Under the pieces are notes generated by a model that was not told the origin of the DNA, did not search any database, and saw only the letters and a program-made list of their open reading frames with translations. A DNA stretch of 64,000 nt, from the NCBI GenBank assembly GCA_024742765.1, contig JANSXT010000013.1, positions 1-64,000 on the forward strand. Reading direction: 5' to 3'. The DNA comes from Phyllobacteriaceae bacterium. GTDB lineage: Bacteria > Pseudomonadota > Alphaproteobacteria > Rhizobiales > Rhizobiaceae. Positions 26,043 through 37,856 of this stretch are shown one piece after another (position 1 is the stretch's first letter; each line of letters starts with the position of its first letter). The translations under genes and the position numbers were made by a program.

Positions 26043-27155
26043 ATGCGCACCTGGGCATGGATCATTGTCACATCGTCGGTCCTGGTCGGGTGCCAGGCCG
26101 AAACGGCGCAGCAGCCGGACGAGCCGGTGATCCGCGCGGTCCACGCCATCGCAGCCGAGCCGGTCGCCACCACGCAGACCCGCTCCTTTCCCGCCGTGCT
26201 CGAACCGCGGCAGATCACGCCGCTAGCCTTCGAAGTCGGCGGCCGCGTCGGCCTGGTCGATCTGACGATCGGGCAGGAAGTCGCCGAAGGCGAGCCGCTG
26301 CTGTCGGTCGATTCCACCGATTTCCAGCTCCGGCTGGAATCCGCCGAAGCGACCGTGCGCGAGGCAGAGGCGTCTTTGGCCGATGCGCGGGACGAGGCCG
26401 CCCGCCAGCAGCAATTGTTCGACCGCAATGTCGTCGCCCAGGCGGCGCGCGACCGTGCGGCGACCGGTGCCGAACAGGCCGAGGCGCGTGCCCAGCAGGC
26501 GCGCCGCAATCTCGATCTGGTGCGCGAAAGCCGCGCCGACACGCAATTGCTGGCGCCATTTGACGGCATCATCAATTCCGTCGACGTGCAGAGCTATACC
26601 AATGTCCAGGCCGGCCGGTCGGTCCTGACGCTTTACCCCGACACAGGTCTGCAGGCGTCGATCCTGGTCAGCTATGACATCGTCACCGGCCTGTCGCTGG
26701 GCGATGAAGCCGCCGTCACTGTCGCCGACGACAAGTCCCTTGTTTTGGCCGGCGCGGTGGCCGAGATCGCGCGCCGCGCACCGGCCGTGTCGTCCTTTCC
26801 GGTCATCGTCGCCCTGCGGCAGGATGCGCCGCATCTGCGGCCGGGCATGGCGGTCGATGTGTCGCTGACGCTCGCCGAGCGCGGCGAGACCGGCACGTTC
26901 AAGCTGCCTTTGTCGGCGCTGGCCCGCAACCGGATGACCGACATCGCCCTTGACGGAGAAGTCAGGCAGGCCGTCCTGCTTGTCGTCGATCCCGATCAGA
27001 GCGTCATCGCCGAACGGCAGGTTTCCGTGCGCGGCATGAACGGATCGAACATGATCGTCACCGGCGGTCTGGAGGCCGGCGAGCGGGTCGTCGTTGCCGG
27101 TGTGCCATTCCTTCATCCGGGTCAGAAGGTCCGGCTCTGGCAGGAGGGCGACTGA
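26043..27155 (+). CDS. RND efflux pump periplasmic adaptor (membrane-fusion lipoprotein)
   Basis: 370 residues. Lipoprotein signal with lipobox VLVGC (Cys18). HlyD/AcrA-type order: beta-barrel and lipoyl half-motif (FEVGGRVGLVDLTIGQEVAE), coiled-coil hairpin about residues 95-165 (ATVREAEASLADARDEAARQ and after), second lipoyl half (LLAPFDGIINSVDVQSYTNV), then beta-barrel and membrane-proximal domain. It bridges the pump and an outer-membrane channel, which is not encoded here. Its stop overlaps the pump start. Confidence 0.93.
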   Translation: MRTWAWIIVTSSVLVGCQAETAQQPDEPVIRAVHAIAAEPVATTQTRSFPAVLEPRQITPLAFEVGGRVGLVDLTIGQEVAEGEPLLSVDSTDFQLRLESAEATVREAEASLADARDEAARQQQLFDRNVVAQAARDRAATGAEQAEARAQQARRNLDLVRESRADTQLLAPFDGIINSVDVQSYTNVQAGRSVLTLYPDTGLQASILVSYDIVTGLSLGDEAAVTVADDKSLVLAGAVAEIARRAPAVSSFPVIVALRQDAPHLRPGMAVDVSLTLAERGETGTFKLPLSALARNRMTDIALDGEVRQAVLLVVDPDQSVIAERQVSVRGMNGSNMIVTGGLEAGERVVVAGVPFLHPGQKVRLWQEGD

Positions 27156-30100
27156 TGCATGTGCTCACCCAGCTCGGCCTCGACCACAGGCGTGTGACCA
27201 TCCTTGTCATGGTTCTGCTGGTTGCCTTTGGCGCGGCCATCTATTCGAGCTTTCCGAAGCGGGAAGACCCGGCGATCACCGTGCGCACGGCCATTGTGGT
27301 CGCCTCCAATCCGGGGCTTACCCTTGTTCAGCTTGAAGACCTGGTCGCCCGGCCGCTCGAGGAGATCGCGCGGGCCGTGCCGGGCGTCGACGAGGTGCGC
27401 ACGCGCCTGACGGGCGGCACGGCCGTGCTGCAGGTCGACATCGAAAACGCCGTGCCCGAACAGGACTTGAAGCGCGTCTTTGACGAAATCAGGGACGACA
27501 TGCAGGCGGCGGGCAACGCGTTGCCCGACGGCACGCGCGGCCCCGAGGTCAACACCGATTTCGGCGATGTCGCCATCGCCTCGATCGCCGTGACCGGCCC
27601 GGACTTCTCGCTGGCGCAGCTGGAAGAGGCGGCCGAGGATCTGCGCGACCGGCTCTATGCGTTCGATGCGATATCGGCCGTCACGCTGCATGGTCATCAG
27701 GAGGAGCATGTCTGGCTCGAACTGGACCGCGACCGGCTCGCCGGCATCGGCACCACGCTCGAACCCGTGCTCGCCGCGCTCGGCAACCAGAATGTGCGTA
27801 TGCAGGCCGGCTCGATCGTCAATGGCGGATTGCGGATCGAACTGCGCACAACCGGGGACTATCGCTCGCTCGGCGATATCGGCGCCACACTGATCGACAT
27901 TCCCGACGTCGGCCTGATCCGGCTGGGCGATCTGGTCGAGGTCCGGCGTGGTTACGCCGAACCGGCCGAGGAGCCGGTCTTCTTCAACGGCATGCCGGCG
28001 GTTCTGGTCTCGGCGGAGATGTATGCCGGCGAAGACATTGTCGCCGTCGGCGAAACGCTCAAACAGCTGGTTGCCGCGTTCAGCGACGATTTGCCGGTCG
28101 GCATGCAGGCGCAGTTTTCCACCTTCCAGCCCGGTAAGGTCGAGGTCTCGGTCAACGGCGCGCTGGTCAACATGGCCCAGACCTGCCTGGCCGTTCTGGC
28201 GGTGATGCTCGTCTTCATCGGCTGGAAACAGGCGTTTGTGATCGCGCCAATCGTCCCGTTCGCCATCGCCTTCGCCTTTATCGGCATGTCGGTGATCGGC
28301 ATCGAATTGCAACAGGTCTCGATCGCCGCGATCATCATCTCGCTCGGTCTTCTGGTCGACAACGGTTTGGTCATCGTTGAGGACATGGACCGGCGCATCC
28401 TGGAAGGCGCCGACCGCACCGAGGCGGCGATGGCCGCGGGGCGGCAATATGCAAGGCCGCTTCTGGTCGCGCTGACGACCACGGTGGCCGCGTTTCTGCC
28501 CCTGTTCCTGCTCGACGGCACCGAGGGCCAGTACGGTTTTTCGCTCGGAACGGTCGTCGCGCTGACGCTTCTGGGCTCATACCTGTCGGCGCTTTACATC
28601 CTGCCCTTGCTGGCGGTTTGGCTGCTGCCGAGGCCGACGGCCAAGTCTGGCGATGGCCCGTTTCGCCGGATCGCCGCCGGCTATGGGCGCATCATCGCGC
28701 TGTGCCTGAAGGCGCCGGCGCTGATCCTGGCCGCATGCATAGGCCTGATCGTGCTGGCGGTGAGCCAGTTCGGCCATGTCAGCCAGCAATTGTTTCCGCT
28801 CTCGGAGCGCAACCAGTTCCTGATCTATATGGACATGCCCAAGGGCACCGACATCGCGCGGACCGAACATGTCGCGCTGCGGCTGTCGGGCTGGCTCGGC
28901 GACGGAGAAACCAACCCCGAAGTCACCGATCACACGCTTTTCGTCGGCTTTGGCGGGCCGCGCTTCGTGCTGACGCTCGATCCGGCCGACACCGATCCGG
29001 CCTCGGCCTTCTTCGTGGTCAACACCGACACGTTTGAAGGGTCGGCGCAGGTGATGAAGCGGCTCGATGCGGAGCTTGCCGGCCGGTATCCCGAGGCCCG
29101 GTTTCGCCTTAAGCGCCTTGCCATGGGCGGCCGCGAACCCGGCGTCGATGTCGAGATTTCAGGCCCTGACGCGGACGTTCTTCTGAGGGCGGCCTATCAG
29201 GTCGAAGCGGGTTTTTGGTCGGCGCCCGGTATTGTCCAGAACCAGAACGATTGGGGTGAGAAGGTCTTGATGGGCACTGTCGAGGTGGCGCAGGACCGTG
29301 TGCGCGAATATGGCCTGTCCTCGCGCACCATCTCGGAGTCGCTGGAGGGCTTTTTCGACGGCCGGCAGGTGTCGGTCTTCCGTCAGGGCGAGCAGATGAT
29401 ACCGATCGTCATGCGCGGCAAAGAGCGACATCGCGACGGTTTCGACGATCTGGCCAACACCGCCATCGAGGCCAACGGCAATGTGCTTTCGATTGACCAG
29501 CTTACCCGAATGGTGCCCGAACTGGAATTTTCGTCGCTGCGCCGGGTCGACCAGCGCCGCACCGTCACCATTTCGGCGATCTCGAGCGAACTGTCGGCCT
29601 ACGATCTTCTCGACCATATCCGCCCGACGCTCGATGCGCTTGATCTTGGGCCGCAATACACCGTCGCCATTGCCGGCGAGGTCGAGCAGGCCGGCGAAGT
29701 GCGCGAGAAGCTCGGCGCCGGCCTGCCCTATGCCATCACCGTGATGCTGATCGCCCTGATGGTCCAGTTCAACTCGTTCCGCCGCGTCGGGCTAACCTTC
29801 CTGACGGTGCCGCTGGTCATTGTCGGCGTGCCGCTGGCGCTGATCGGCTTTGGCCAACCCATGTCGTTCTTCGGCACGCTCGGGCTGATCGCCCTGTCGG
29901 GCATCATCATCAACAATGTCGTCGTGCTGATCGACCAGATCGAGATCGAGCGCCGAACGCTGGCACTGGACGATGCGATCGTAGCGGCCGCGCAGAAGCG
30001 CTTCCGGCCCATCCTTCTGACCTCGCTGACGACGGTGCTCGGCCTGACGCCGATGGCCGTGGCCGGCGGGGCGCTGTGGGAGCCGATGGCGACGCTGATG

Positions 30101-30226
30101 ATCGGCGGCCTCGGCATCGCCTCGATCCTGGCGCTGTTCTACGTGCCGGCGCTCTATCGGCTCCTGTTCTGGCGCGCAGCGCGGCAGCCCGCTACCAACG
30201 ACGCAGCGGTGCCGGCCAACACATGA
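27155..30226 (+). CDS. RND efflux pump inner-membrane transporter
   Basis: 1023 residues, typical of AcrB-class pumps. Twelve membrane helices in two halves, each with a large periplasmic loop. The proton-relay helix is visible as ISLGLLVDNGLVIVEDMDRR. The N-terminus RRVTILVMVLLVAFGAAIYS and the second-half ALSGIIINNVVVLIDQIEIE are the expected repeats. Exports drugs, solvents or other amphiphiles by proton antiport with the adaptor upstream. The sequence fits the shorter multidrug class more than the heavy-metal (CusA) class. Start coupled by TGATG. Confidence 0.94.
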   Translation: MHVLTQLGLDHRRVTILVMVLLVAFGAAIYSSFPKREDPAITVRTAIVVASNPGLTLVQLEDLVARPLEEIARAVPGVDEVRTRLTGGTAVLQVDIENAVPEQDLKRVFDEIRDDMQAAGNALPDGTRGPEVNTDFGDVAIASIAVTGPDFSLAQLEEAAEDLRDRLYAFDAISAVTLHGHQEEHVWLELDRDRLAGIGTTLEPVLAALGNQNVRMQAGSIVNGGLRIELRTTGDYRSLGDIGATLIDIPDVGLIRLGDLVEVRRGYAEPAEEPVFFNGMPAVLVSAEMYAGEDIVAVGETLKQLVAAFSDDLPVGMQAQFSTFQPGKVEVSVNGALVNMAQTCLAVLAVMLVFIGWKQAFVIAPIVPFAIAFAFIGMSVIGIELQQVSIAAIIISLGLLVDNGLVIVEDMDRRILEGADRTEAAMAAGRQYARPLLVALTTTVAAFLPLFLLDGTEGQYGFSLGTVVALTLLGSYLSALYILPLLAVWLLPRPTAKSGDGPFRRIAAGYGRIIALCLKAPALILAACIGLIVLAVSQFGHVSQQLFPLSERNQFLIYMDMPKGTDIARTEHVALRLSGWLGDGETNPEVTDHTLFVGFGGPRFVLTLDPADTDPASAFFVVNTDTFEGSAQVMKRLDAELAGRYPEARFRLKRLAMGGREPGVDVEISGPDADVLLRAAYQVEAGFWSAPGIVQNQNDWGEKVLMGTVEVAQDRVREYGLSSRTISESLEGFFDGRQVSVFRQGEQMIPIVMRGKERHRDGFDDLANTAIEANGNVLSIDQLTRMVPELEFSSLRRVDQRRTVTISAISSELSAYDLLDHIRPTLDALDLGPQYTVAIAGEVEQAGEVREKLGAGLPYAITVMLIALMVQFNSFRRVGLTFLTVPLVIVGVPLALIGFGQPMSFFGTLGLIALSGIIINNVVVLIDQIEIERRTLALDDAIVAAAQKRFRPILLTSLTTVLGLTPMAVAGGALWEPMATLMIGGLGIASILALFYVPALYRLLFWRAARQPATNDAAVPANT

Positions 30227-30267
30227 ATCGATCAGTCAAACAGCGATCTGGCTTCAGCGTGAGAAGA

Positions 30268-30341
30268 TGGCTGGGGAACCTGGATTCGAACCAGGACTAA
30301 CGGAGTCAGAGTCCGCGGGTCTACCGTTAACCTATTCCCCA
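30268..30341 (-). tRNA. tRNA-Gln (anticodon CTG)
   Basis: 74 nt with encoded CCA (complement at 30268-30270). Acceptor TGGGGAA/TTCCCCA, anticodon stem GCGGA/TCCGT with loop CTCTGAC (anticodon CTG), T-arm CCTGGTTCGAATCCAGG. It is a different isoacceptor from the tRNA-Gln(TTG) at 6995-7069. Confidence 0.95.
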
Positions 30342-30526
30342 TCGCGCCGGTCGGGCGCGTCGCCGCGCCGTCGGGTCCGGTCGATATATGGCGTTCGGCG
30401 CGCAGATGCAATTGCTTCATGCGCATTTCGCCTTGGCGTTTCACCGCCCCGCTGTTACGCTTTGGCCAACTTCACATAAAGCGCGCGAGCTGCGCCCCAA
30501 AGGCTGCGCCGCGCGGGAGATATGAT

Positions 30527-32095
30527 GTGACCAAGCCTGGTCCGGGCGCAGACGCGTCCCACGCAGGCCCCCCTGTCCGTGGCGCCGACGCGCGCGGATC
30601 CGGTGACGGCCCCGTCGACACGCCCGTCGGAACGGGCGCCCATGTGGCGCAGGCGGCCGACACATCCGCTCCCTCCGGCAATCAAGGCACGACCAACGCG
30701 TCAGCGGCGCCCGGTGCCGGCCGGTCCGACGATCATGATCCGTTTGCCAAACGGCCCTCAAAGCGCGGCCGGCGTCGCCGCCGCAGCGGGCGCAATGGCA
30801 CGGCGAAAGGCGCCGCGGCTCAGGATGCTGCCGATCAGTCCCGTTCGGGCGAGGCTGGGACGGCCGACGTGGAACCGGTGGCCGGTTGCGGCAAGCGCCG
30901 GCGCGGCCGCCGCAAGCGCAAGACAGCACCGGTCGAAAACGGCGCCGTGGCACCTGTTGCCAAGCCCGGCACGCCCTGCGGCCAGCGCGAGGACAGGGCG
31001 TCGCCGCCAGCACCCACCATCCGCCGGGAGCGCGAGGCGCCGACCGCCTATGCCGCGCTTGATCTGGGCACCAACAATTGCCGCCTTCTTGTCGCCGTGC
31101 CGACAAAGCCGTGGTCGTTCCGCGTGGTCGATGCCTTTTCGCGCATCGTGCGCCTGGGCGAGGGATTGAGCAGTTCCGGCCGGCTGTCGGACGAAGCGAT
31201 GGACCGCGCCGTGGGCGCGCTCGCCGTCTGCCGCGACAAGCTGACCGCCCGGCCGATCGGACGCACGCGGCTGATCGCCACCGAGGCCTGCCGCGCGGCG
31301 GAAAACGGCGCCGAATTCCTCGACCGTGTCCGTGACGAGACCGGGCTGAAGCTGGAAATCGTCGACCGCGAGACCGAGGCGCGGCTGGCCGTTGCCGGCT
31401 GCGGATCGCTGGTCGACCGGTCGGCGCGCTCGACGGTGCTGTTCGACATTGGCGGCGGCTCTTCGGAGATCGCGGTCATCGACCTGCCCCATGCCGGCCG
31501 CCGCAACCTGTCCGACAATATCGTCGCATGGACGTCGCTACCGGTCGGCGTCGTCACCATGGCCGAGCGCTTCGGCGGCACCCATGTGGATGCCGAGAGC
31601 TTTGCGGCGATGGTCGCCCATGCCGAGGCGCTTCTGGGCGATTTCGCCCGCGAGCATCGGCACGGCGGCGACGGCGTCTCCGACGACGCCTTCCACCTGA
31701 TCGGTACGTCCGGCACGGTGACGACGCTGGCCGGCATTCATCTGGGCCTTGCGCGCTACGACCGGCGGCGTGTCGACGGGCTCTGGATGCGCGACCACGA
31801 AGTCGACCGCATCAACGACCAGATCCTGTCTTGGTCATTCGACGAGCGGGTCGCCAATCCCTGCATCGGCCGCGACCGCGCCGATCTGGTGCTGGCCGGC
31901 TGCGCCATCCTGCAGGCGATCCGCAATGTCTGGCCGGCGCAGCGCTTGAGGGTGGCCGACCGCGGCCTGCGCGAGGGGCTTTTGACCGAGATGATGGCCG
32001 CCGACGGCGTCTGGCGCCGCGGCCGTTACCGGCGCGGACGGCCCGACGGGGCGCCCAAGCCGCGTCCGGCCGGTGAACCGGGCGGCCGGCGATGA
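30527..32095 (+). CDS. Ppx/GppA-family phosphatase with basic disordered N-terminal extension
   Basis: 522 residues from a GTG at 30527 (GGGAG about 10 bases upstream). An in-frame ATG at 30419 lacks a good ribosome site. Residues about 1-170 are low-complexity and disordered, rich in Ala/Gly/Pro, with two arginine/lysine clusters ([13 protein letters not shown] and [11 protein letters not shown]). From about 175 a standard actin-fold Ppx/GppA domain follows: [66 protein letters not shown]. Known members hydrolyse polyphosphate or pppGpp. The gene overlaps rlmE only outside the chosen rlmE start; they are 10 bp apart. Confidence 0.87.
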   Translation: MTKPGPGADASHAGPPVRGADARGSGDGPVDTPVGTGAHVAQAADTSAPSGNQGTTNASAAPGAGRSDDHDPFAKRPSKRGRRRRRSGRNGTAKGAAAQDAADQSRSGEAGTADVEPVAGCGKRRRGRRKRKTAPVENGAVAPVAKPGTPCGQREDRASPPAPTIRREREAPTAYAALDLGTNNCRLLVAVPTKPWSFRVVDAFSRIVRLGEGLSSSGRLSDEAMDRAVGALAVCRDKLTARPIGRTRLIATEACRAAENGAEFLDRVRDETGLKLEIVDRETEARLAVAGCGSLVDRSARSTVLFDIGGGSSEIAVIDLPHAGRRNLSDNIVAWTSLPVGVVTMAERFGGTHVDAESFAAMVAHAEALLGDFAREHRHGGDGVSDDAFHLIGTSGTVTTLAGIHLGLARYDRRRVDGLWMRDHEVDRINDQILSWSFDERVANPCIGRDRADLVLAGCAILQAIRNVWPAQRLRVADRGLREGLLTEMMAADGVWRRGRYRRGRPDGAPKPRPAGEPGGRR

Positions 32096-32105
32096 GAGGG
32101 CGGCC

Positions 32106-32798
32106 ATGAAGCGCAAATCGCCAAAACCGGGCGGCCGGTCGATCAACCAGCATGTGCGGCGCAAGCAGAAGCTCAAACCGTCCTCGCGCCGCTGGATCGA
32201 GCGGCAGCTCAATGACCCCTACGTCCAGCGCGCCAAGCGCGAGGGCATGCGCTCGCGCGCCGCCTACAAGCTCGTCGAGATCGACGACAAGCACGGCCTT
32301 CTGGCGCCCGGCAAGCGGGTCATCGATCTGGGCGCGGCGCCCGGCGGCTGGTGCCAGGTCGCCGTCGAACGCACCGGCTCGACACCGGAAAAACCGCTGG
32401 TGGTGGCGATCGATTATCTGGGCATGGACCCTGTGCCGGGCGTGACCATCCTCGAAATGGACTTTCTCGACGATGATGCGCCCGAGAAGCTGATGGCTGC
32501 ACTCGATGGCGCGCCCGACATCGTCCTGTCCGACATGGCCGCGCCCACCGTCGGCCACCGCAAGACCGATCACATGCGCACCATGTATCTGGTCGAGGTC
32601 GCCGCCGAGTTCGCCATGGAGGTGCTCAAGCCCGGCGGGCTTTTCCTGACCAAGACGTTTCAGGGCGGCACCGAAAAGGCGCTGCTCGACCGACTGAAGG
32701 CCAATTTCGGCCAGGTCATGCACATCAAGCCGCCGGCCAGCCGCGCGGAGTCCGTGGAACTCTATCTGCTGGCGAAGGGGTTCAAGGGGCGGGGGTGA
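32106..32798 (+). CDS. rlmE: 23S rRNA (uridine-2552-2'-O) methyltransferase
   Basis: 230 residues from the ATG at 32106. FtsJ/RrmJ family: the N-terminal basic RNA-binding region, [20 protein letters not shown] with the first lysine of the catalytic K-D-K-E tetrad, SAM site [15 protein letters not shown], Asp in [10 protein letters not shown], Lys in FLTKTFQGG and Glu in [13 protein letters not shown]. Methylates the A-loop of 23S rRNA at a late step of 50S assembly. It follows the Ppx/GppA gene, a pairing common in Rhizobiales. Confidence 0.95.
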   Translation: MKRKSPKPGGRSINQHVRRKQKLKPSSRRWIERQLNDPYVQRAKREGMRSRAAYKLVEIDDKHGLLAPGKRVIDLGAAPGGWCQVAVERTGSTPEKPLVVAIDYLGMDPVPGVTILEMDFLDDDAPEKLMAALDGAPDIVLSDMAAPTVGHRKTDHMRTMYLVEVAAEFAMEVLKPGGLFLTKTFQGGTEKALLDRLKANFGQVMHIKPPASRAESVELYLLAKGFKGRG

Positions 32799-32970
32799 GG
32801 AATGGCTGTTTGTCGTTTTTCCGGATGCTGACCATCGGCCATCCCCCAAACTCCGAGCGGGAGAGAGGTCTAGGGCTAGCATCGGACATGACACATCCGT
32901 GACAATGCTTGTCCCGGCCGCCACGCGCGCCATGTGTTCGTGCATCGCATCAACGCCGGAGCGCCTTGCC

Positions 32971-33945
32971 ATGACCACGACACGCCGCACCCTCTTCAAA
33001 CACGCCGCAATCGCAACCGCAGCGCTTGCAACGCCGCAGATCATGACGCGCGCGGCCTTCGCCCAGCCCGCCATGGCCGGGTCCATGCCCGCCGCGTTCG
33101 AGCGCTTCATGCTCGGCCGGTTCGAAGTGACCATTCTGTCGGACGGGCACCGCATCGTGCCCGGCCCGCAATCGATCTTCGGCACTGATCAACCGGTCGA
33201 AACGGTCGAGGCGCTGCTGGCGGACAATTATCTGCCGACCGGCCAGATGCAGTTCACCTTCGCGCCGACGCTCGTCAACACAGGCGATGAACTGGTCCTG
33301 TTCGATACGGGCAATGGAGAAGGCGGACGCGAGGGCGGCGTCGGCCAGATGCTCGCCAATCTGCGTGCCTCCGGCTACGAACCCGATCAGGTGAGCGTTG
33401 TCGTGCTCACCCATTTGCATCCTGATCACATCGGCGGTCTGATGGAAGCCGGCGCGCCGGCCTTTCCCAATGCGCGTTATGTAACCGGCCAGATCGAGTA
33501 TGATTTCTGGACCTCGACCGACCGGGTCGGAACGCCGGCCGAGGGACTGCACCAGTCGGTCATGGCATCGGTCGCGCCGATGGCGGAGCAAATGAGCTTT
33601 GTCGGCGACGGCGAGATGCCCGTTTCGGGCATCACCGCCATGGCCGCCTTCGGCCATACGCCCGGGCACATGGTCTACAGGATCGATTCCGACGACCGTT
33701 CACTGGTTTTGATCGCCGACACCGCCAACCATTTCGTGCTGTCGCTGCAACGGCCCGATTGGGAAGTGCGGTTCGATGCCGACAAGGCGGCGGCCGCGCA
33801 GACCCGCAAGGATGTGCTCGGCATGATCGCGGCCGACCGGCTTGCCTTTGTCGGCTACCACATGCCGTTCCCGTCGGTCGGCTTTCTCGAGCCGCTCGGC
33901 GACGGGTTTCGCTTCATCCCGGAAACCTATCAGTTCGACCTGTAA
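32971..33945 (+). CDS. Tat-exported metallo-beta-lactamase-fold hydrolase
   Basis: 324 residues from the ATG at 32971. The N-terminus TTTRRTLFKHAAIATAALAT is a twin-arginine signal (RRTLFK), predicting folded export to the periplasm. MBL-fold metal ligands: THLHPDHIGGL (HxHxDH), a further His in GHTPGHMVYRI, Asp in VLIADTANHF and His in VGYHMPFPSVG. Members include lactonases, alkylsulfatase-like and other hydrolases; the substrate cannot be assigned. An upstream in-frame ATG at 32899 would bury the signal peptide. Confidence 0.88.
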   Translation: MTTTRRTLFKHAAIATAALATPQIMTRAAFAQPAMAGSMPAAFERFMLGRFEVTILSDGHRIVPGPQSIFGTDQPVETVEALLADNYLPTGQMQFTFAPTLVNTGDELVLFDTGNGEGGREGGVGQMLANLRASGYEPDQVSVVVLTHLHPDHIGGLMEAGAPAFPNARYVTGQIEYDFWTSTDRVGTPAEGLHQSVMASVAPMAEQMSFVGDGEMPVSGITAMAAFGHTPGHMVYRIDSDDRSLVLIADTANHFVLSLQRPDWEVRFDADKAAAAQTRKDVLGMIAADRLAFVGYHMPFPSVGFLEPLGDGFRFIPETYQFDL

Positions 33946-33953
33946 GGTGTCGC

Positions 33954-33981
33954 CGATCCCCGCCGGTTCAGGCGGGGATCG
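33954..33981. terminator. Bidirectional hairpin between convergent genes
   Basis: CGATCCCCGCC (33954-33964) and GGCGGGGATCG (33971-33981) are perfect 11-bp complements around GGTTCA. It starts 9 bases after the MBL gene stop and overlaps the stop codon end of the convergent transglutaminase gene. No strong T-run. Confidence 0.6.
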
Positions 33982-34828
33982 CCTTGGTTTCCGTTTCCGC
34001 CAGGTCGCAAATGATGGCAACCGGCGCAAAATCGTGGCCGCCGGCTCCATCGACAAACAACGCTTCGGACAGGATTTTCATGCCGGTGATGCCCAGCGGC
34101 GGGAAATCCAGCCCCATCGAATGGGCCATGGCGATGCGGTGGCCGGGCTTGGGATTGAGCCCGCAGCAAATGTCGCGGGTTCCCATCTTCAAGTGATGCG
34201 CAATGTCCCATTCGAGCGTCACACCTTCATGCCTTGTGACCACCCAGCAATGGCCGTCCTCGCACCAATTGCCTTTCTCGACGGGGAAGAAATAGCCGGT
34301 CACATAGCCTGCCTCGAACCCCGCCGCCCTGAGCGCGGCAATCAGGTAGGCATTGATATCGACGCACGAGCCTTCCGCGACGCCGCACCCCAGATGCGGG
34401 ATTGCGTCATGGCCGTCCATGAACCGCTCAGCGGGATGGCCATAGGTGAACCGCGCGGCGGTGTCGTTGACGATGGCCTGGATCGCCGCATGCCCGTCCG
34501 GGGCTCGGTCGGCCAGTGCGCGCGCATCGGTAACAAGCGCCTCGGCGGCACGGGTGAAACGGTTGGGCCGGTGCCGAAACATCGCGTCCGGATAGGCGCC
34601 GGCGGCGCTGTCTTCAGCCCGGTAGCGCAATGTCACAGCGCCTGAACCATCCGGCTCGATCAGGGCGGCGGCCTGCGATCCGGTCGCATCGAAGACAAAA
34701 CCGGCTCGTCCGCCCTCCACGGTCAGATCAAGCGGACGCTGATAGGGCGTCGGCAAGCCGATGGGCGCGAGGATGTTGCGCCCGGCGGCGTCCGTTGTAT
34801 CGACGGTGACGGTGATCTGCCGTTCCAT
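33968..34828 (-). CDS. Cytoplasmic transglutaminase-like superfamily protein
   Basis: 286 residues from the ATG at 34828. N-terminal beta-rich half of about 100 residues, then a transglutaminase-like core with Cys in EGSCVDINAYLIAALRAAGF, His in DGHCWVVTRHEG and Asp in LEWDIAHHLKMG. No signal peptide. Proteins of this form are annotated as transglutaminase-like peptidases with unknown substrates. It starts 7 bases after the permease gene stops, forming an operon arsR-permease-transglutaminase. Confidence 0.8.
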   Translation of the reverse strand: MERQITVTVDTTDAAGRNILAPIGLPTPYQRPLDLTVEGGRAGFVFDATGSQAAALIEPDGSGAVTLRYRAEDSAAGAYPDAMFRHRPNRFTRAAEALVTDARALADRAPDGHAAIQAIVNDTAARFTYGHPAERFMDGHDAIPHLGCGVAEGSCVDINAYLIAALRAAGFEAGYVTGYFFPVEKGNWCEDGHCWVVTRHEGVTLEWDIAHHLKMGTRDICCGLNPKPGHRIAMAHSMGLDFPPLGITGMKILSEALFVDGAGGHDFAPVAIICDLAETETKAIPA

Positions 34829-34835
34829 AACGCCC

Positions 34836-35879
34836 TCACACCACCATCTGAAAGATGATTCCCGAAACAATCGCGCCGGTGACGCCCAGCGCGATGTAGG
34901 TGGCAAAGACCGGCGCCCTGACCAGCGACCAGACCGCCGCCATGGCCGGGATCGAGCTGACCGCGCCGGCCACCAGGAACGCCATCGCTGCGCCCGGGCT
35001 CATGCCCTGCTCGGTCAGCCCGGCCAGAAGCGCCGGCGCGACATAGGAGTTGAGGTAGGCCGGCATGCCGACAAGCGCCGAGATGACGATCGGGCCGACG
35101 CCCTCGCCGCCGACAAGCCCGGCGATCAGTGAGGCGGGAACGTAAGTCACCAGCAACGCTTCGAGCACATAGGCGAGCGCCAGCCACTGCGCCAGAAAGG
35201 CCGCGTTGGCGCGCAGTTTGCCGGTGAAATTGTCGGTGCGCCGGCCTTCGGTCCAAAACCGCCAGACCGGCTTGCCGTCAAAGGGCGAGGGGCCGCATCC
35301 GCAGCCGCGCCGGATGGCGCCGCGCGAGACGTCCCTGAACAGCCCGCCCGCCGTCAGCGCCTTGACCGCATAGCCGCCGGCAAGGCCGATGCCGACCGCA
35401 GCGACGGCCTTGCCGATCGCATAGGGCCAGCCAAGCGCGGCGGCGGTGATCAAAAGCGTCGGCGGGTCGATCAGCGGCGAGGCCAGCCAGAAAGCCATGA
35501 TCGCCGACAGCGGTGCGCCGACCGCCAGAAGCCCCGCGATGAACGGGATCACCTCGCACGAGCAGAAGGGCGCCAGTCCGCCGAACAGGGCGGCGAGCAC
35601 GATGGCGCGGTTCTCGCGGCCCTCGAACGCCCGGCCGATACTCGCCTCGGCCCCGGCCGCCTTCAGCCAGGCAATCAAGATCACGGCAAAGGCGATGTAG
35701 GGCAGCGTGTTCAGGAACGCGCTCGCGGCAAAGCCGACGATCGCCTCGAAACGCCCCGGATCGAGGATCGAGATGATCAGCGGGACGGCGACCACCACCG
35801 TCCAGGGCGTTGCCAGAACCGAAAGCGGGTTGGTCGAGCGGGCCGGTTGGGCGTCCTGAGCCGTGTCTAGGGTTGTCAT
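34836..35879 (-). CDS. UPF0718/DUF318-type permease (ArsP/YraQ-like)
   Basis: 347 residues from the ATG at 35879, overlapping the ArsR-type regulator stop by 4 bases. Eight or so membrane helices with the family's cysteine motif FGGLAPFCSCEVIPFIAGLL (within the membrane), repeated-fold half GMPAYLNSYVAPALLAGLTE, and a central cytoplasmic loop containing RRGCGCGPSPFDG. Family members include ArsP, which exports trivalent organoarsenicals; others are of unknown substrate. Cysteines in loop and helix, plus an ArsR regulator, suggest a thiophilic metal or metalloid substrate. Confidence 0.82.
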   Translation of the reverse strand: MTTLDTAQDAQPARSTNPLSVLATPWTVVVAVPLIISILDPGRFEAIVGFAASAFLNTLPYIAFAVILIAWLKAAGAEASIGRAFEGRENRAIVLAALFGGLAPFCSCEVIPFIAGLLAVGAPLSAIMAFWLASPLIDPPTLLITAAALGWPYAIGKAVAAVGIGLAGGYAVKALTAGGLFRDVSRGAIRRGCGCGPSPFDGKPVWRFWTEGRRTDNFTGKLRANAAFLAQWLALAYVLEALLVTYVPASLIAGLVGGEGVGPIVISALVGMPAYLNSYVAPALLAGLTEQGMSPGAAMAFLVAGAVSSIPAMAAVWSLVRAPVFATYIALGVTGAIVSGIIFQMVV

Positions 35880-36187
35880 GCCGCTTCGTCCTTCCCGCTG
35901 GCGCTGTCGGCGCAGCATTCGCGCAGCAGATAGGCGCCCAATTCTTCCAGATGGTCGAATTCGGCCCGGTTGATGACCGAGCGCCCCTGCTTCTCCTGCG
36001 AGATCAGCCCGCTCGATGCCAGAAATCGCAGATGATGGGCCAGCGTCGACGCGGCCATGCCCGAGCGCGCCTGTATGTCGCCGACCGTCAGGCCCTCCGG
36101 GCCGGCCTTGACCAGCGCCAGCAGCACCTCCAGCCGCGGCTCGGAACCGATGGCGGCAAAGCCTTGCGCGGCGCGCTCGATATCCAT
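35876..36187 (-). CDS. ArsR-family regulator
   Basis: 103 residues. Winged helix: LTVGDIQARSGMAASTLAHH and LRFLASSGLISQEKQGRSVI. A vicinal CysCys pair lies in the C-terminal helix (LLRECCADS), a plausible metalloid-sensing site although the classical alpha3 CVC motif is absent. First gene of the operon with the permease and transglutaminase-like gene. A perfect palindrome in its promoter (36204-36217) is probably its operator. Confidence 0.87.
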   Translation of the reverse strand: MDIERAAQGFAAIGSEPRLEVLLALVKAGPEGLTVGDIQARSGMAASTLAHHLRFLASSGLISQEKQGRSVINRAEFDHLEELGAYLLRECCADSASGKDEAA

Positions 36188-36203
36188 GCGTCTCTCCTAT
36201 AAA

Positions 36204-37848
<1,645 letters not shown>

Positions 37849-37856
37849 CCGCCGCC

